64,000 nucleotides of DNA, taken from contig CALUIM010000002.1 of the NCBI GenBank assembly GCA_944320725.1, positions 236,581 to 300,580 of the forward strand. Direction: 5' to 3'. Within the stretch, counting starts at the first letter, position 1. Each line of letters opens with the position of its first letter. Both the position numbers and the translations under genes were made by a program. A model generated the notes under the pieces. It was not told the origin of the DNA, did no database searches, and saw only the letters and a program-made list of their open reading frames with translations. This DNA comes from an uncultured Coriobacteriaceae bacterium (GTDB taxonomy: Bacteria > Actinomycetota > Coriobacteriia > Coriobacteriales > Coriobacteriaceae). This document shows positions 53,300 through 60,558 of the stretch, one piece after another.

Positions 53300-54376
53300 G
53301 TGGCTCTTTCCATAGGCATCGTGGGCTTGCCAAACGTTGGCAAGTCGACGCTGTTCACCGCGCTCACGAAGAAGGGCGGGCTGGCCGCCAACTACCCATT
53401 CGCCACCATCGATCCCAACATCGGTATCGTCAACGTACCCGATGATCGCCTGCAGAAGCTGGCGGACATCGTGAATCCGGGGCGTATCGTGCCGGCAACG
53501 GTTGAGTTCGTGGATATCGCCGGCTTGGTGAAGGGCGCCAACGAGGGCGAGGGTCTGGGCAACCAGTTCTTGGCCAACATTCGTGAGACGGATGCCATCT
53601 GCGAGGTCGTGCGCTACTTCAAAGATCCCAACGTCATGCGCGAGGTGGGTCGTACTGCCGATTTCGTGGACCCCGCCGGCGACGCCGAAACCATCATGAC
53701 CGAGCTCATCCTGGCCGACCTACAGACGCTTGAGAAGCAGCTGCCCAAGCTCGAGAAAGAGGCCAAGCGTGACCGTGAGCTCGCGCCCAAGCTGGCAATT
53801 GCGCAGCGGTTGGTTGCCTGGCTGAATGAGGGCAACCGCGCCGCATCGCTCGATATGACCGACGAGGAGCGCGCGGCAGCCAAGAGCTTGTTCCTGCTCA
53901 CCATGAAGCCAATTCTGTATGTGGCAAATGTTGATGAGGACATGCTGGGTGAGACCTTTGAGCCCATCGACGGCGTGACGCCCATCCCCATCTGCGCAAA
54001 GGTTGAGGCTGAGCTCTCAGAGCTCGATCCTGAGGACGCGGCGGAGTATCTCGAGTCGCTGGGTCTCGAACGGCCTGGTCTCGATGTGCTCGCGCAGGCA
54101 GCCTATAAGCTGTTGGGCCTGCAGAGCTTCTTCACCGCAGGCGAGATGGAGGTCAAGGCTTGGACGGTGCGTCAGGGCGCAACTGCGCCGCAGGCCGCCG
54201 GCGTCATCCATTCCGATTTTGAGCGCGGCTTCATCAAAGCCGAGGTCATCAGTTACGACGACTATATCGAGCTTGGTGGGGAGCAGGGCGCCCGCGCGGC
54301 TGGCAAGCTCCGCATGGAGGGCAAAGATTACGTCATGGCCGACGGTGACGTCGTCCACTTCCGCTTCAACGTCTAA
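53300..54376 (+). CDS. ychF: Ribosome-associated ATPase/GTPase YchF (OLA1 family)
   Basis: A 358-residue Obg-family P-loop protein: G1 GLPNVGKST near residue 8, G3 DIAGLVKGANEGEGLGNQFL near 68 and a G4 position reading NVDED in place of NKxD, which is why the family prefers ATP. The C-terminal TGS-like domain ends with RMEGKDYVMADGDVVHFRFNV. It associates with ribosomes and oxidative-stress responses. The start is GTG 53300 with GAGAGGAA upstream. It is followed after 11 bases by a small membrane protein gene. Confidence 0.96.
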   Translation: MALSIGIVGLPNVGKSTLFTALTKKGGLAANYPFATIDPNIGIVNVPDDRLQKLADIVNPGRIVPATVEFVDIAGLVKGANEGEGLGNQFLANIRETDAICEVVRYFKDPNVMREVGRTADFVDPAGDAETIMTELILADLQTLEKQLPKLEKEAKRDRELAPKLAIAQRLVAWLNEGNRAASLDMTDEERAAAKSLFLLTMKPILYVANVDEDMLGETFEPIDGVTPIPICAKVEAELSELDPEDAAEYLESLGLERPGLDVLAQAAYKLLGLQSFFTAGEMEVKAWTVRQGATAPQAAGVIHSDFERGFIKAEVISYDDYIELGGEQGARAAGKLRMEGKDYVMADGDVVHFRFNV

Positions 54377-54387
54377 GGAGAACTGCG

Positions 54388-54765
54388 ATGTTTCGGTATG
54401 GCAAGAAATGCGGCTACATGTCGATCGCGCTTATCGTACTCGGCGTTGCACCGCTCATCGCCACGTTGATCTGCATGCCGCAGATGGCCGACACCGTGGC
54501 GACGCGCTTCTCGTCGACCGGCGAGGTAACGCGTTGGGCGAGTAAGTACGAGCTGTTTCTCGTGCCGGCGTTGTGCGCACTGTTGAGCCTTGCGACCTTC
54601 TTGAGCGCGCGGCGCCAGGCGGCGCTCGTTGATGATTCCGCGACAATCGCGGCGCTTACCTGCGAGCGGTATCTGAGAAACGGCCTGGTAAGCGCTGTGG
54701 TGCTTGCGGTTGCTGGTTTCTATCTGCTGTATGCTGCGATGACGGGAACGGGCCTTCCCATCTAA
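54388..54765 (+). CDS. Small membrane protein with DUF1648/SdpI-like segment
   Basis: A 125-residue protein with three hydrophobic helices (about 10-30, 53-70, 95-117). Between the first two, MADTVATRFSSTGEVTRW has the pattern of DUF1648 (P..VPxHxxxxGxxxxW), the extracytoplasmic loop of SdpI-type immunity proteins. It lacks the remaining helices of full SdpI. It lies 11 bases after ychF with AAGGAG before the ATG, so it is co-transcribed, but no functional link is evident. Function unknown. Confidence 0.7.
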   Translation: MFRYGKKCGYMSIALIVLGVAPLIATLICMPQMADTVATRFSSTGEVTRWASKYELFLVPALCALLSLATFLSARRQAALVDDSATIAALTCERYLRNGLVSAVVLAVAGFYLLYAAMTGTGLPI

Positions 54766-54804
54766 ACGCCTTAAATGTGCGCGCCGCATACCATCTCTCG
54801 AACG

Positions 54805-55317
54805 TTATGCGCTCGGTTGCTTGCATAGCAGGAACCGGGCGCATTGCTGTATGCCGTCCGCGCCGCGAGCGGGGAAGAGCGCATCTGCTACCGCGAGGCA
54901 CGCGGGTCCGGCATCGGCGACGGCGAGCACGAGTCCTGCTTCTAAGGCGAGGGGCGCATCACGCGGTGACGTTGCGATAACGGCGATGTGCTCGAACGAA
55001 GTGTTGAGCTCCTGGCAAAGACGGGCGAGCCCGTCTGCTCGGCTGGGACGAGAGGCAGCATGTGCGGCGGCATCGCACAGCATATGGATGGCCGTGGGCG
55101 CCAGCAAGCGTGCGATACCCTGCTGGATGGTTTCGCGAGAGCAAGCGGATGCAATGGCGAGCGCAAAACCGTGTGCTGCGAGCGCGCGCAGCGCGTCCAA
55201 CTCGGACGGCGTGGCTTCGACCGTGCCGTTTGGCGTGTCGAGGTCGACCACCACGAGTGCGACGCTCGGGGTGAACGTGTGGCGTGCGGTGTGGGGTGGG
55301 GAGGCGGCATGGCCCAT
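54805..55317 (-). CDS. Degenerate HAD-like protein
   Basis: A 170-residue protein that follows the HAD core but without a cap. The motif I region reads VVVDLDTPNG rather than DxDGT, keeping one or both aspartates but losing the GT. The ending VIATSPRDAPLALEAGL aligns with the usual GDSxNDxxMLxxAG yet lacks the GDxxND residues, and ADALFPARGADGI matches the closing AxxVxxxxxxDGV. It is probably catalytically inactive or altered, and may be decaying. ATG 55317 follows GAAGGGA. It is divergent from the XRE gene across a 22-bp perfect palindrome. Confidence 0.65.
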   Translation of the reverse strand: MGHAASPPHTARHTFTPSVALVVVDLDTPNGTVEATPSELDALRALAAHGFALAIASACSRETIQQGIARLLAPTAIHMLCDAAAHAASRPSRADGLARLCQELNTSFEHIAVIATSPRDAPLALEAGLVLAVADAGPACLAVADALFPARGADGIQQCARFLLCKQPSA

Positions 55318-55369
55318 GGGCGTCCCTTCGCGCGCAGCAGACAGTGGTTTGCCTGTGCACTTTGCCTGA

Positions 55370-55391
55370 AACGTAAACTATAGTTTACGTT
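55370..55391. promoter_or_regulatory. Perfect 22-bp palindrome, candidate operator
   Basis: AACGTAAACTA and its exact complement TAGTTTACGTT meet without a spacer. It sits 31 bases before the XRE gene and 53 bases before the divergent HAD-like gene, and is the obvious candidate for binding by the XRE protein. Confidence 0.6.
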
Positions 55392-55421
55392 ACGCGCGCG
55401 TATTTTCAGCACACTCGCCTT

Positions 55422-55655
55422 ATGAGTGAGCGCATAGAACAAGTTATCGGTCGACGCGTGCAGGCGCTGCGGGAACGGCAGCACCTGTCGAAGATTGACT
55501 TTTGCCTGATGACCGATGTAAGCCGACCATATCTCAACCGCATCGAGGCGGGTGAGGCGAATATCACCGTGAAGCAGCTGGCACGCTTGGCAGCGGCCCT
55601 GAACGTTGAGCCCGCTGAGTTGCTTGCGCCCCATGCGCGGGATGAGCGCGCGTAG
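55422..55655 (+). CDS. XRE-family helix-turn-helix protein
   Basis: A 77-residue, single-domain Cro/CI-type DNA-binding protein: RRVQALRERQHLSKIDFCLM, then TDVSRPYLNRIEAGEANIT and VKQLARLAAALNV are the standard helices. There is no effector domain. Small stand-alone XRE proteins often regulate themselves or act as antitoxins; no toxin gene is adjacent. The perfect 22-bp palindrome just upstream suggests autoregulation. The ATG lacks a strong Shine-Dalgarno sequence, so it may be leaderless or weakly expressed. The stop lies 10 bases from the convergent asparaginase stop. Confidence 0.85.
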   Translation: MSERIEQVIGRRVQALRERQHLSKIDFCLMTDVSRPYLNRIEAGEANITVKQLARLAAALNVEPAELLAPHARDERA

Positions 55656-55665
55656 CGCAGATGTG

Positions 55666-56679
55666 CTACTCCGCCGTCAGGCGATCATGATGAATAAGCT
55701 GGTAGAAGAGATGTTCTATCGTTGAGGCATCGCGCGATTGCCCAAGTGCCCACATCGTTTTGGCGACCAGCGCCTCGGTGGTCATGTCGTCGCCGCGAAG
55801 GATGCCTGGATGCTCGGCATAGGCGCGCCCAACCTCGTAGACGCCTAGATCGAGCCCCTCTTCGGGGACCTGCGTGGTCATGACGAGCGTGCGTCCGGAA
55901 TCGACCCAGTCAAAGATGGCATCTTTAAATGAGGGACCGTCTGCGTATTCGGGAATGCCGCCGAGGCCGAATGTCTCGAGGATGATGCCGTCGTAATCGG
56001 GCTTCAGGAGTTCGAATACGTGCGGTGTAAGGCCGGGTGTGAGCTTCAAGACCGTAACACGGCTATCGAGATGATGGTAGAAGCGTGGGGTGCGCTGAAC
56101 AGGTGGAAGGCTCACCATCGTGCCGCTGCGCACAATGCGGTCGTTGCGGATGTAGGCAAGCGGCGGATAGTTCACGCTGATGAAGGCGTTGGCGCTCATG
56201 GTGCGCTGCTTGCGGGCGCGCGTGCCGGCGATGGCGAGGCCGCCGAAGACGATGGCGACATCATGCGCGCGGTCATCGACCGCCCACAACAGGCTCTGAT
56301 AGAGATTGAGCTTGGCGTCGGTGAAGGGGTTCGTCATGGGGCGCTGCGAGCCGGTGAGGACGATGGGCTTGGGGCTGTCCTGGATGAGGTAGGAGAGCGC
56401 GGCGGCGGTGTAGGCCATGGTGTCGGTGCCGTGAAGGATGAGGAAGCCATCGTGGTCGTCGTAACCTTCGACGATCACATCGCGTATGCGCATCCAGTCG
56501 CTCGGGCGCATATTTGTGCTGTCGATGTTCATGGGCTGAACGACGTCGAGGTGGCACAGGCCCTCGATTTCGGGAACGCATGCGGCGAGCTCTTCGCCCG
56601 AGAGCTCGGGGGAGAGCCCGTGGCCGTCTTCGGTGGATGCAATGGTGCCGCCGGTGGCGATGAGGAGGATGTTCTTCAT
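55666..56679 (-). CDS. ansA: Type I L-asparaginase
   Basis: A 337-residue cytosolic-type asparaginase. The first catalytic threonine is in IATGGTIAST near residue 12 and the second in LHGTDTMAYT near 91, followed by the conserved GSQRPMTNPFTDAKLNL segment near 114. No signal peptide is present, which fits type I (AnsA-like, lower affinity) rather than the secreted type II. It hydrolyses asparagine to aspartate and ammonia. ATG 56679 is chosen because family members begin here; only a weak site (GGAACG) precedes it. It is divergent from guaA. Confidence 0.92.
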   Translation of the reverse strand: MKNILLIATGGTIASTEDGHGLSPELSGEELAACVPEIEGLCHLDVVQPMNIDSTNMRPSDWMRIRDVIVEGYDDHDGFLILHGTDTMAYTAAALSYLIQDSPKPIVLTGSQRPMTNPFTDAKLNLYQSLLWAVDDRAHDVAIVFGGLAIAGTRARKQRTMSANAFISVNYPPLAYIRNDRIVRSGTMVSLPPVQRTPRFYHHLDSRVTVLKLTPGLTPHVFELLKPDYDGIILETFGLGGIPEYADGPSFKDAIFDWVDSGRTLVMTTQVPEEGLDLGVYEVGRAYAEHPGILRGDDMTTEALVAKTMWALGQSRDASTIEHLFYQLIHHDRLTAE

Positions 56680-56876
56680 GCTGCGTTCCGTATCTCTCGA
56701 GTTGCTCGGCGCTGCGCGGCTCGTTGCCGCCCACTTATTGTACGGCATGCGCAGGAACGCTGCCGGTCCGTGTGCTGAAGCTCTCGTGCATATGGCTGCT
56801 TGCCGCTGCGTTACGCAAGACCAGTGTGTATGATAGACGGGTTATCAACGCGTTGCCTTCGCCAAGGGAGGAACTC

Positions 56877-58478
56877 ATGCCGCAGAACACCGCTGCAAGC
56901 AAGGTGCTCGTTTTCGATTTTGGTGCGCAGTACGGCCAGCTCATCGCTCGCCGCGTGCGCGACCTGCATGTCTATTCCGAGATTGTCCCGTGTGACATCA
57001 CCGCCGATGAGGTTCGTGCGATGGAGCCGGCGGCACTCATTCTCTCGGGCGGCCCGGCGAGCGTGTATGCCGAGGATGCGCCTACCATCGATCCCGAGGT
57101 GCTCAAGCTTGGCATTCCCGTGCTCGGCTTTTGCTACGGGCACCAGACCATGGCGGTGGCACTCGGTGGCGAGGTGGCGCATTCCGAGGTGGGCGAGTAC
57201 GGTCCGGCTACGATCGAGCGTGATCGCGAGAGCGCGCTCTTTAATGCCACGCCCATCGAGCAGACCGTATGGATGAGCCATCGCGATGCGGTGAGCCGCG
57301 TGCCCGAGGGCTTCGTGGTGACCTCGGCGACGAACGTGTGCCCGGTGGCCTCCATGGAGTGCCCCGAGCGCAAGCTGTATTCTACGCAGTTCCATCCCGA
57401 GGTGCGCCACACCGAATACGGCCAGCAGATCCTCTCGAACTTCCTCTTCGATATCTGCGGTATCGAGCCCACGTGGACCATGGACAACCTGGTGGAGCAG
57501 AAGATCGCCGAGATTCGCGACCAGGTGGGCGATGCTCGCGTGATCCTGGCGCTTTCGGGCGGTGTGGACTCGAGCGTGGTGGCTGCGCTCGGCGCTCGTG
57601 CCATCGGCCGTCAGATGGCCTGTGTGTTCATCAACCACGGGCTTCTGCGCAAGGGCGAGCCCGAGCAGGTGGAGGAGGTCTTCACCAAGCAGTTCGACGT
57701 CGATTTCATCCACGTGCATGCGGAGGACCGCTATGCAGAGCTGCTCGCGGGCGTGACCGAGCCGGAGGAGAAGCGCCGCATCATTGGCACGCAGTTCTGG
57801 AAGGAGTTCTTCGCCGTTGCGCAGCAGCTGGAGGAGGACGGCCGTCCGGTGCAGTTCTTGGCACAGGGCACCATCTACCCGGACATCATCGAGAGCGGCG
57901 CCCGCAAGACCGGCGGTAAGGCCTCGACCATCAAGAGCCACCACAACCTGATTCCGTTCCCCGAGGGCGTGCATTTCGATCTCATCGAGCCGCTTGACCA
58001 CTTCTTCAAGGATGAGGTGCGCGAGCTTGGCTTGGCGTTGGGGTTGCCCGAGCACATCGTGTACCGTCAGCCCTTCCCGGGTCCCGGCCTGGCGATCCGC
58101 ATCATCGGCTCCGTGAGCCCCGAGAAGCTCGAGATTCTGAAGAACGCCGACGCCATCGTGCGCGAGGAGCTCGACGCCTACAATCAGCGCCTCTTCGAGG
58201 AGACCGGCGAGCGCAACTCCGAGCACAGCTGCTGGCAATACTTCGCGGTGCTGCCCGACATCAAGAGCGTGGGCGTCATGGGCGACGAGCGCACCTACGC
58301 GCGCCCGGTGATCCTGCGCGCCGTGGAGTCGAGCGACGCCATGACGGCGGACTGGGCGAAGCTGCCCTACGACGTGCTCGCGCGCATCTCCGGCCGCATC
58401 GTTGCCGAGGTCCCCGGCGTCAACCGCGTGGCCTACGACATCACCAGCAAGCCGCCCGCGACCATCGAGTGGGAATAG
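56877..58478 (+). CDS. guaA: GMP synthase (glutamine-hydrolysing)
   Basis: A 533-residue two-domain enzyme. Residues about 9-200 are the class I glutamine amidotransferase, with catalytic Cys86 in GFCYGHQ and the His in FHPEVRHTE. Residues about 215-410 are the ATP pyrophosphatase domain with the P-loop LSGGVDSSV near 228. A dimerisation domain follows with KSVGVMGDERTY, ending in TIEWE. It makes GMP from XMP, ATP and glutamine. AAGGGAGGAA precedes ATG 56877; earlier in-frame codons are unlikely. The last codons form the target repeated at 58588, marking an island insertion site. Confidence 0.97.
   Translation: MPQNTAASKVLVFDFGAQYGQLIARRVRDLHVYSEIVPCDITADEVRAMEPAALILSGGPASVYAEDAPTIDPEVLKLGIPVLGFCYGHQTMAVALGGEVAHSEVGEYGPATIERDRESALFNATPIEQTVWMSHRDAVSRVPEGFVVTSATNVCPVASMECPERKLYSTQFHPEVRHTEYGQQILSNFLFDICGIEPTWTMDNLVEQKIAEIRDQVGDARVILALSGGVDSSVVAALGARAIGRQMACVFINHGLLRKGEPEQVEEVFTKQFDVDFIHVHAEDRYAELLAGVTEPEEKRRIIGTQFWKEFFAVAQQLEEDGRPVQFLAQGTIYPDIIESGARKTGGKASTIKSHHNLIPFPEGVHFDLIEPLDHFFKDEVRELGLALGLPEHIVYRQPFPGPGLAIRIIGSVSPEKLEILKNADAIVREELDAYNQRLFEETGERNSEHSCWQYFAVLPDIKSVGVMGDERTYARPVILRAVESSDAMTADWAKLPYDVLARISGRIVAEVPGVNRVAYDITSKPPATIEWE
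58464..58477 (+). repeat. guaA 3'-end att-like core, copy 1
   Basis: ATCGAGTGGGAATA within the last five guaA codons. It recurs with one change (A to G) at 58588-58601. The 3' end of guaA is a known integration target of tyrosine-recombinase elements. Confidence 0.7.
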
Positions 58479-58548
58479 AAACAACCGGAACCCCACCACC
58501 TTCTACCAGCGGCTTAGCAACAGCGTAGGTACATCAAAGGCAAATATC

Positions 58549-58629
58549 AAGCCCCTTTTGATGGACAGATGATGTGCAATCCCGAATATCGAGTGGGAGT
58601 ACATCACAAGCCATTGAAAGGGGCTTTTT
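58549..58629 (+). terminator. Long terminator hairpin carrying the att-like copy in its loop
   Basis: AAGCCCCTTT and AAAGGGGCTT pair, with further pairing of TGATGT with ACATCA inside, and TTTTTC follows. The loop contains the second copy of the guaA terminal sequence. It could end guaA transcription. Confidence 0.65.
58588..58601 (+). repeat. guaA 3'-end att-like core, copy 2
   Basis: ATCGAGTGGGAGTA is 13/14 identical to the end of guaA, in direct orientation 124 bases downstream, immediately before a broken integrase N-terminus. It probably is an attachment-site remnant. A distal third copy was not seen in the window. Confidence 0.65.
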
Positions 58630-58631
58630 CT

Positions 58632-58793
58632 ATGGCTGAGGACTTCTATAGGGGCAGAGGGCTTGTCTGGCGTGACAACAAGAGGAAGTAGCAAGGCAAC
58701 CTCTACTGGTGCGACGTGGATGGCAAGCGGCACCAGAAGAGCAAGTTGTTCACCGCCAAGAAACGTGAGTTTCAAACCATGTTCGAGGAGTAG
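58632..58793 (+). pseudogene. Tyrosine integrase N-terminal remnant
   Basis: Fifty-four codons from ATG 58632 read MAEDFYRGRGLVWRDNKRK, a TAG stop at codon 20, then QGNLYWCDVDGKRHQKSKLF and TAKKREFQTMFEE before a second stop. The second part has the three-strand Arm-binding pattern at the start of phage/ICE tyrosine integrases (a tryptophan/tyrosine strand, DGKR turn, KSK.F.TKKEA-like strand). AAG to TAG would explain the internal stop. The core-binding and catalytic domains are gone. Its place just after the guaA att repeat supports an integrase. It could alternatively be a short recoded gene, but this is less likely. Confidence 0.7.
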
Positions 58794-58820
58794 GAAATTC
58801 GTCAGTTATGGGGGTATGAG

Positions 58821-58860
58821 TTGTCACTTTTGACAAAAATACTCCAATAAACGCGATAAT
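58821..58860 (+). promoter_or_regulatory. Promoter-like region with TTGTCA/TGACAA dyad
   Basis: The dyad TTGTCACTTTTGACAA (58821-58836) contains a perfect -35 TTGACA; GATAAT follows after 19 bases (58855-58860). It lies 37-76 bases before the DUF4143 ATPase start. A hairpin GGCCCCA/TGGGGCC (58873-58893) then overlaps the ribosome-site region. Confidence 0.45.
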
Positions 58861-58896
58861 CGCTATGCCGGCCCCAGTCGGGAGATTGGGGCCAGT

Positions 58897-60165
58897 ATGC
58901 GTTTGTTCGAGCGCGAGGGCTACCTCGAGAAGATCCGCGGGTTCTATCATGATGACGACGTGATCAAGGTCCTCACCGGGGTCCGCCGGTGCGGCAGGTC
59001 GTGCCTCATGCAGGCCATAGCCGAGGAGCTCAGGGCCACGGGGGTGCAGGGGGACCACATCATCTACCTCGACCTCGATCGGTACGGCTTCCGCTCGGTG
59101 AAGACGCCCGACCAGCTCGAGGCGCTGATAGAGCCCACACCCAAGATTCGGGGCATGAAGTACCTCTTCATCGACGAGGTCCAGAACATCGAGGGGTTCG
59201 AGGAGGTCGTGAACGAGTTCCGCGCCGAGGGCGGATTCTCCATCTTCATCACCGGCTCGAACTCCTACCTGCTCTCCGGCGAGCTGGCCACCAAGCTGAC
59301 GGGGCGCTACGTCGAGTTTGAGGTGCAGACGCTCAGCTTCAAGGAGTACCGCGAGATGAAGCGCTTTCTCGGGCAGGTGGTCGACCCCAACCCCGTGGCC
59401 GAGCTCGACCGCTATATCCTCGAGGGCGGCTTTCCCAAGGCGCTCGACTACCCCAGGATGGCGGACAAGCGCGCCTACGTGGGCTCCGTCATCAGGGAGA
59501 TCTTCGAGAAGGACATCCGTCGGCGCGTGAAGGTGAAGAACGTCTCGGTCTTCAACCAGGTGCGCGACTACGTCATCAACAACTTCGGCGCGACGACCTC
59601 GCTCACGAACATCCTCTCGGATCTCGAACGACAGGGCGTTCGTATCAAGCGCGAGGCGCTCAACCGCTACCTCCAGATTCTCGAGGACGCCAAGATCATA
59701 CGACGTTGCGAGCGCTTTGATATGAAGTCGCGCAGGTCGCTTCGAGGCGAGCGGAAGTACTATCTCGCCGACCTGAGCTTCTACTTCGCGCTCAACACGG
59801 ACAACCGCATCAACTACGGGCCCGTGCTGGAGAACATCGTGTACAGCTACGCGCGGAGTTTGGGCTACGAGGTGAGCGTGGGGCGTATCGGCAAGCTCGA
59901 GTGCGACTTCGTCATGAGGTCGCCTGCGATGGAGTACGCCTACGTGCAGGTGGCGATGACCATCATGAATGATCGGAAGACCGAGGACCGCGAGTACCGC
60001 CCTCTCGAGCAGATACGGGACAACTGGCCGAAGTTCGTCATCACGCGCGGAGACCCCATCCAGCACCGTGGCGGCATCGTGCACGAGAACGTGACGGAGC
60101 TGGTCGGGGAGGGGCGGATGCTCGGGCTGGCGCAGCGGAGCGTTTCAGCGGGGGCGGGCCACTAG
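58897..60165 (+). CDS. AAA-type ATPase with DUF4143 domain, altered Walker A
   Basis: A 422-residue protein of the ATP-binding/DUF4143 family, common in anaerobes and of unknown cellular role. Residues about 20-150 are the AAA-14-like domain: VLTGVRRCGRSCLMQ near 26 (Walker A, with Arg where Lys is expected), KYLFIDEVQNIEGFE near 88 (Walker B) and IFITGSNSYLLSGEL near 116 (sensor). The DUF4143 part has YILEGGFPKALDYP near 170 and a C-terminal nuclease-like fold ending in FVITRGD. The only visible ribosome site is GGGGCC within a hairpin. It is the first intact gene of the guaA island. Confidence 0.87.
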   Translation: MRLFEREGYLEKIRGFYHDDDVIKVLTGVRRCGRSCLMQAIAEELRATGVQGDHIIYLDLDRYGFRSVKTPDQLEALIEPTPKIRGMKYLFIDEVQNIEGFEEVVNEFRAEGGFSIFITGSNSYLLSGELATKLTGRYVEFEVQTLSFKEYREMKRFLGQVVDPNPVAELDRYILEGGFPKALDYPRMADKRAYVGSVIREIFEKDIRRRVKVKNVSVFNQVRDYVINNFGATTSLTNILSDLERQGVRIKREALNRYLQILEDAKIIRRCERFDMKSRRSLRGERKYYLADLSFYFALNTDNRINYGPVLENIVYSYARSLGYEVSVGRIGKLECDFVMRSPAMEYAYVQVAMTIMNDRKTEDREYRPLEQIRDNWPKFVITRGDPIQHRGGIVHENVTELVGEGRMLGLAQRSVSAGAGH

Positions 60166-60558
60166 GAAACTATTCCTGTCCACGCTGTCCTACTTCATCC
60201 GAAGGGAGAAGTGGGGCAGAGCATTATGAATAGCGATATACATGGAGCTGTTCGAGAAGGCTTAACAATGTCGACCGCTACGTACAGTCCATTCTAAACA
60301 CCGCCGTGTGTATGGCTGGAATAATTCTTCGGATACTGTTCATTCCGTCAGCGGTCAAAGGGGCAATAAATAGGTATCTGCTAATTAATCGTAGTAGAGA
60401 CACAGGCAGCGCCCATGGCACACCGTCCAACACTTGTCCGCCCATGAGATGGAGGCAAAGATAAATAGTGGGTATGAAAGCTGGAACAGACGTAAAATCT
60501 CCGTCACCGGACGAGCGCTCCTGGCGGCAAGGATTGTTGGACTGGAGAGTAGATAATA
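60166..60558. other. Gene-free stretch of the island, AT-richer, degraded
   Basis: No coding frame, RNA or repeat is recognisable. Short peptide-like fragments such as SYFIRREKWGRAL (near 60190) hint at decayed coding sequence that I cannot identify. Base composition moves from GC-rich to AT-rich, towards the TIR gene that follows. Confidence 0.5.

Noticed and set aside
58750..60084. A 444-codon minus-strand open frame opposite the DUF4143 gene
   Set aside because: It has no motifs; the plus-strand frame has complete family features and a start codon after a promoter-like region.
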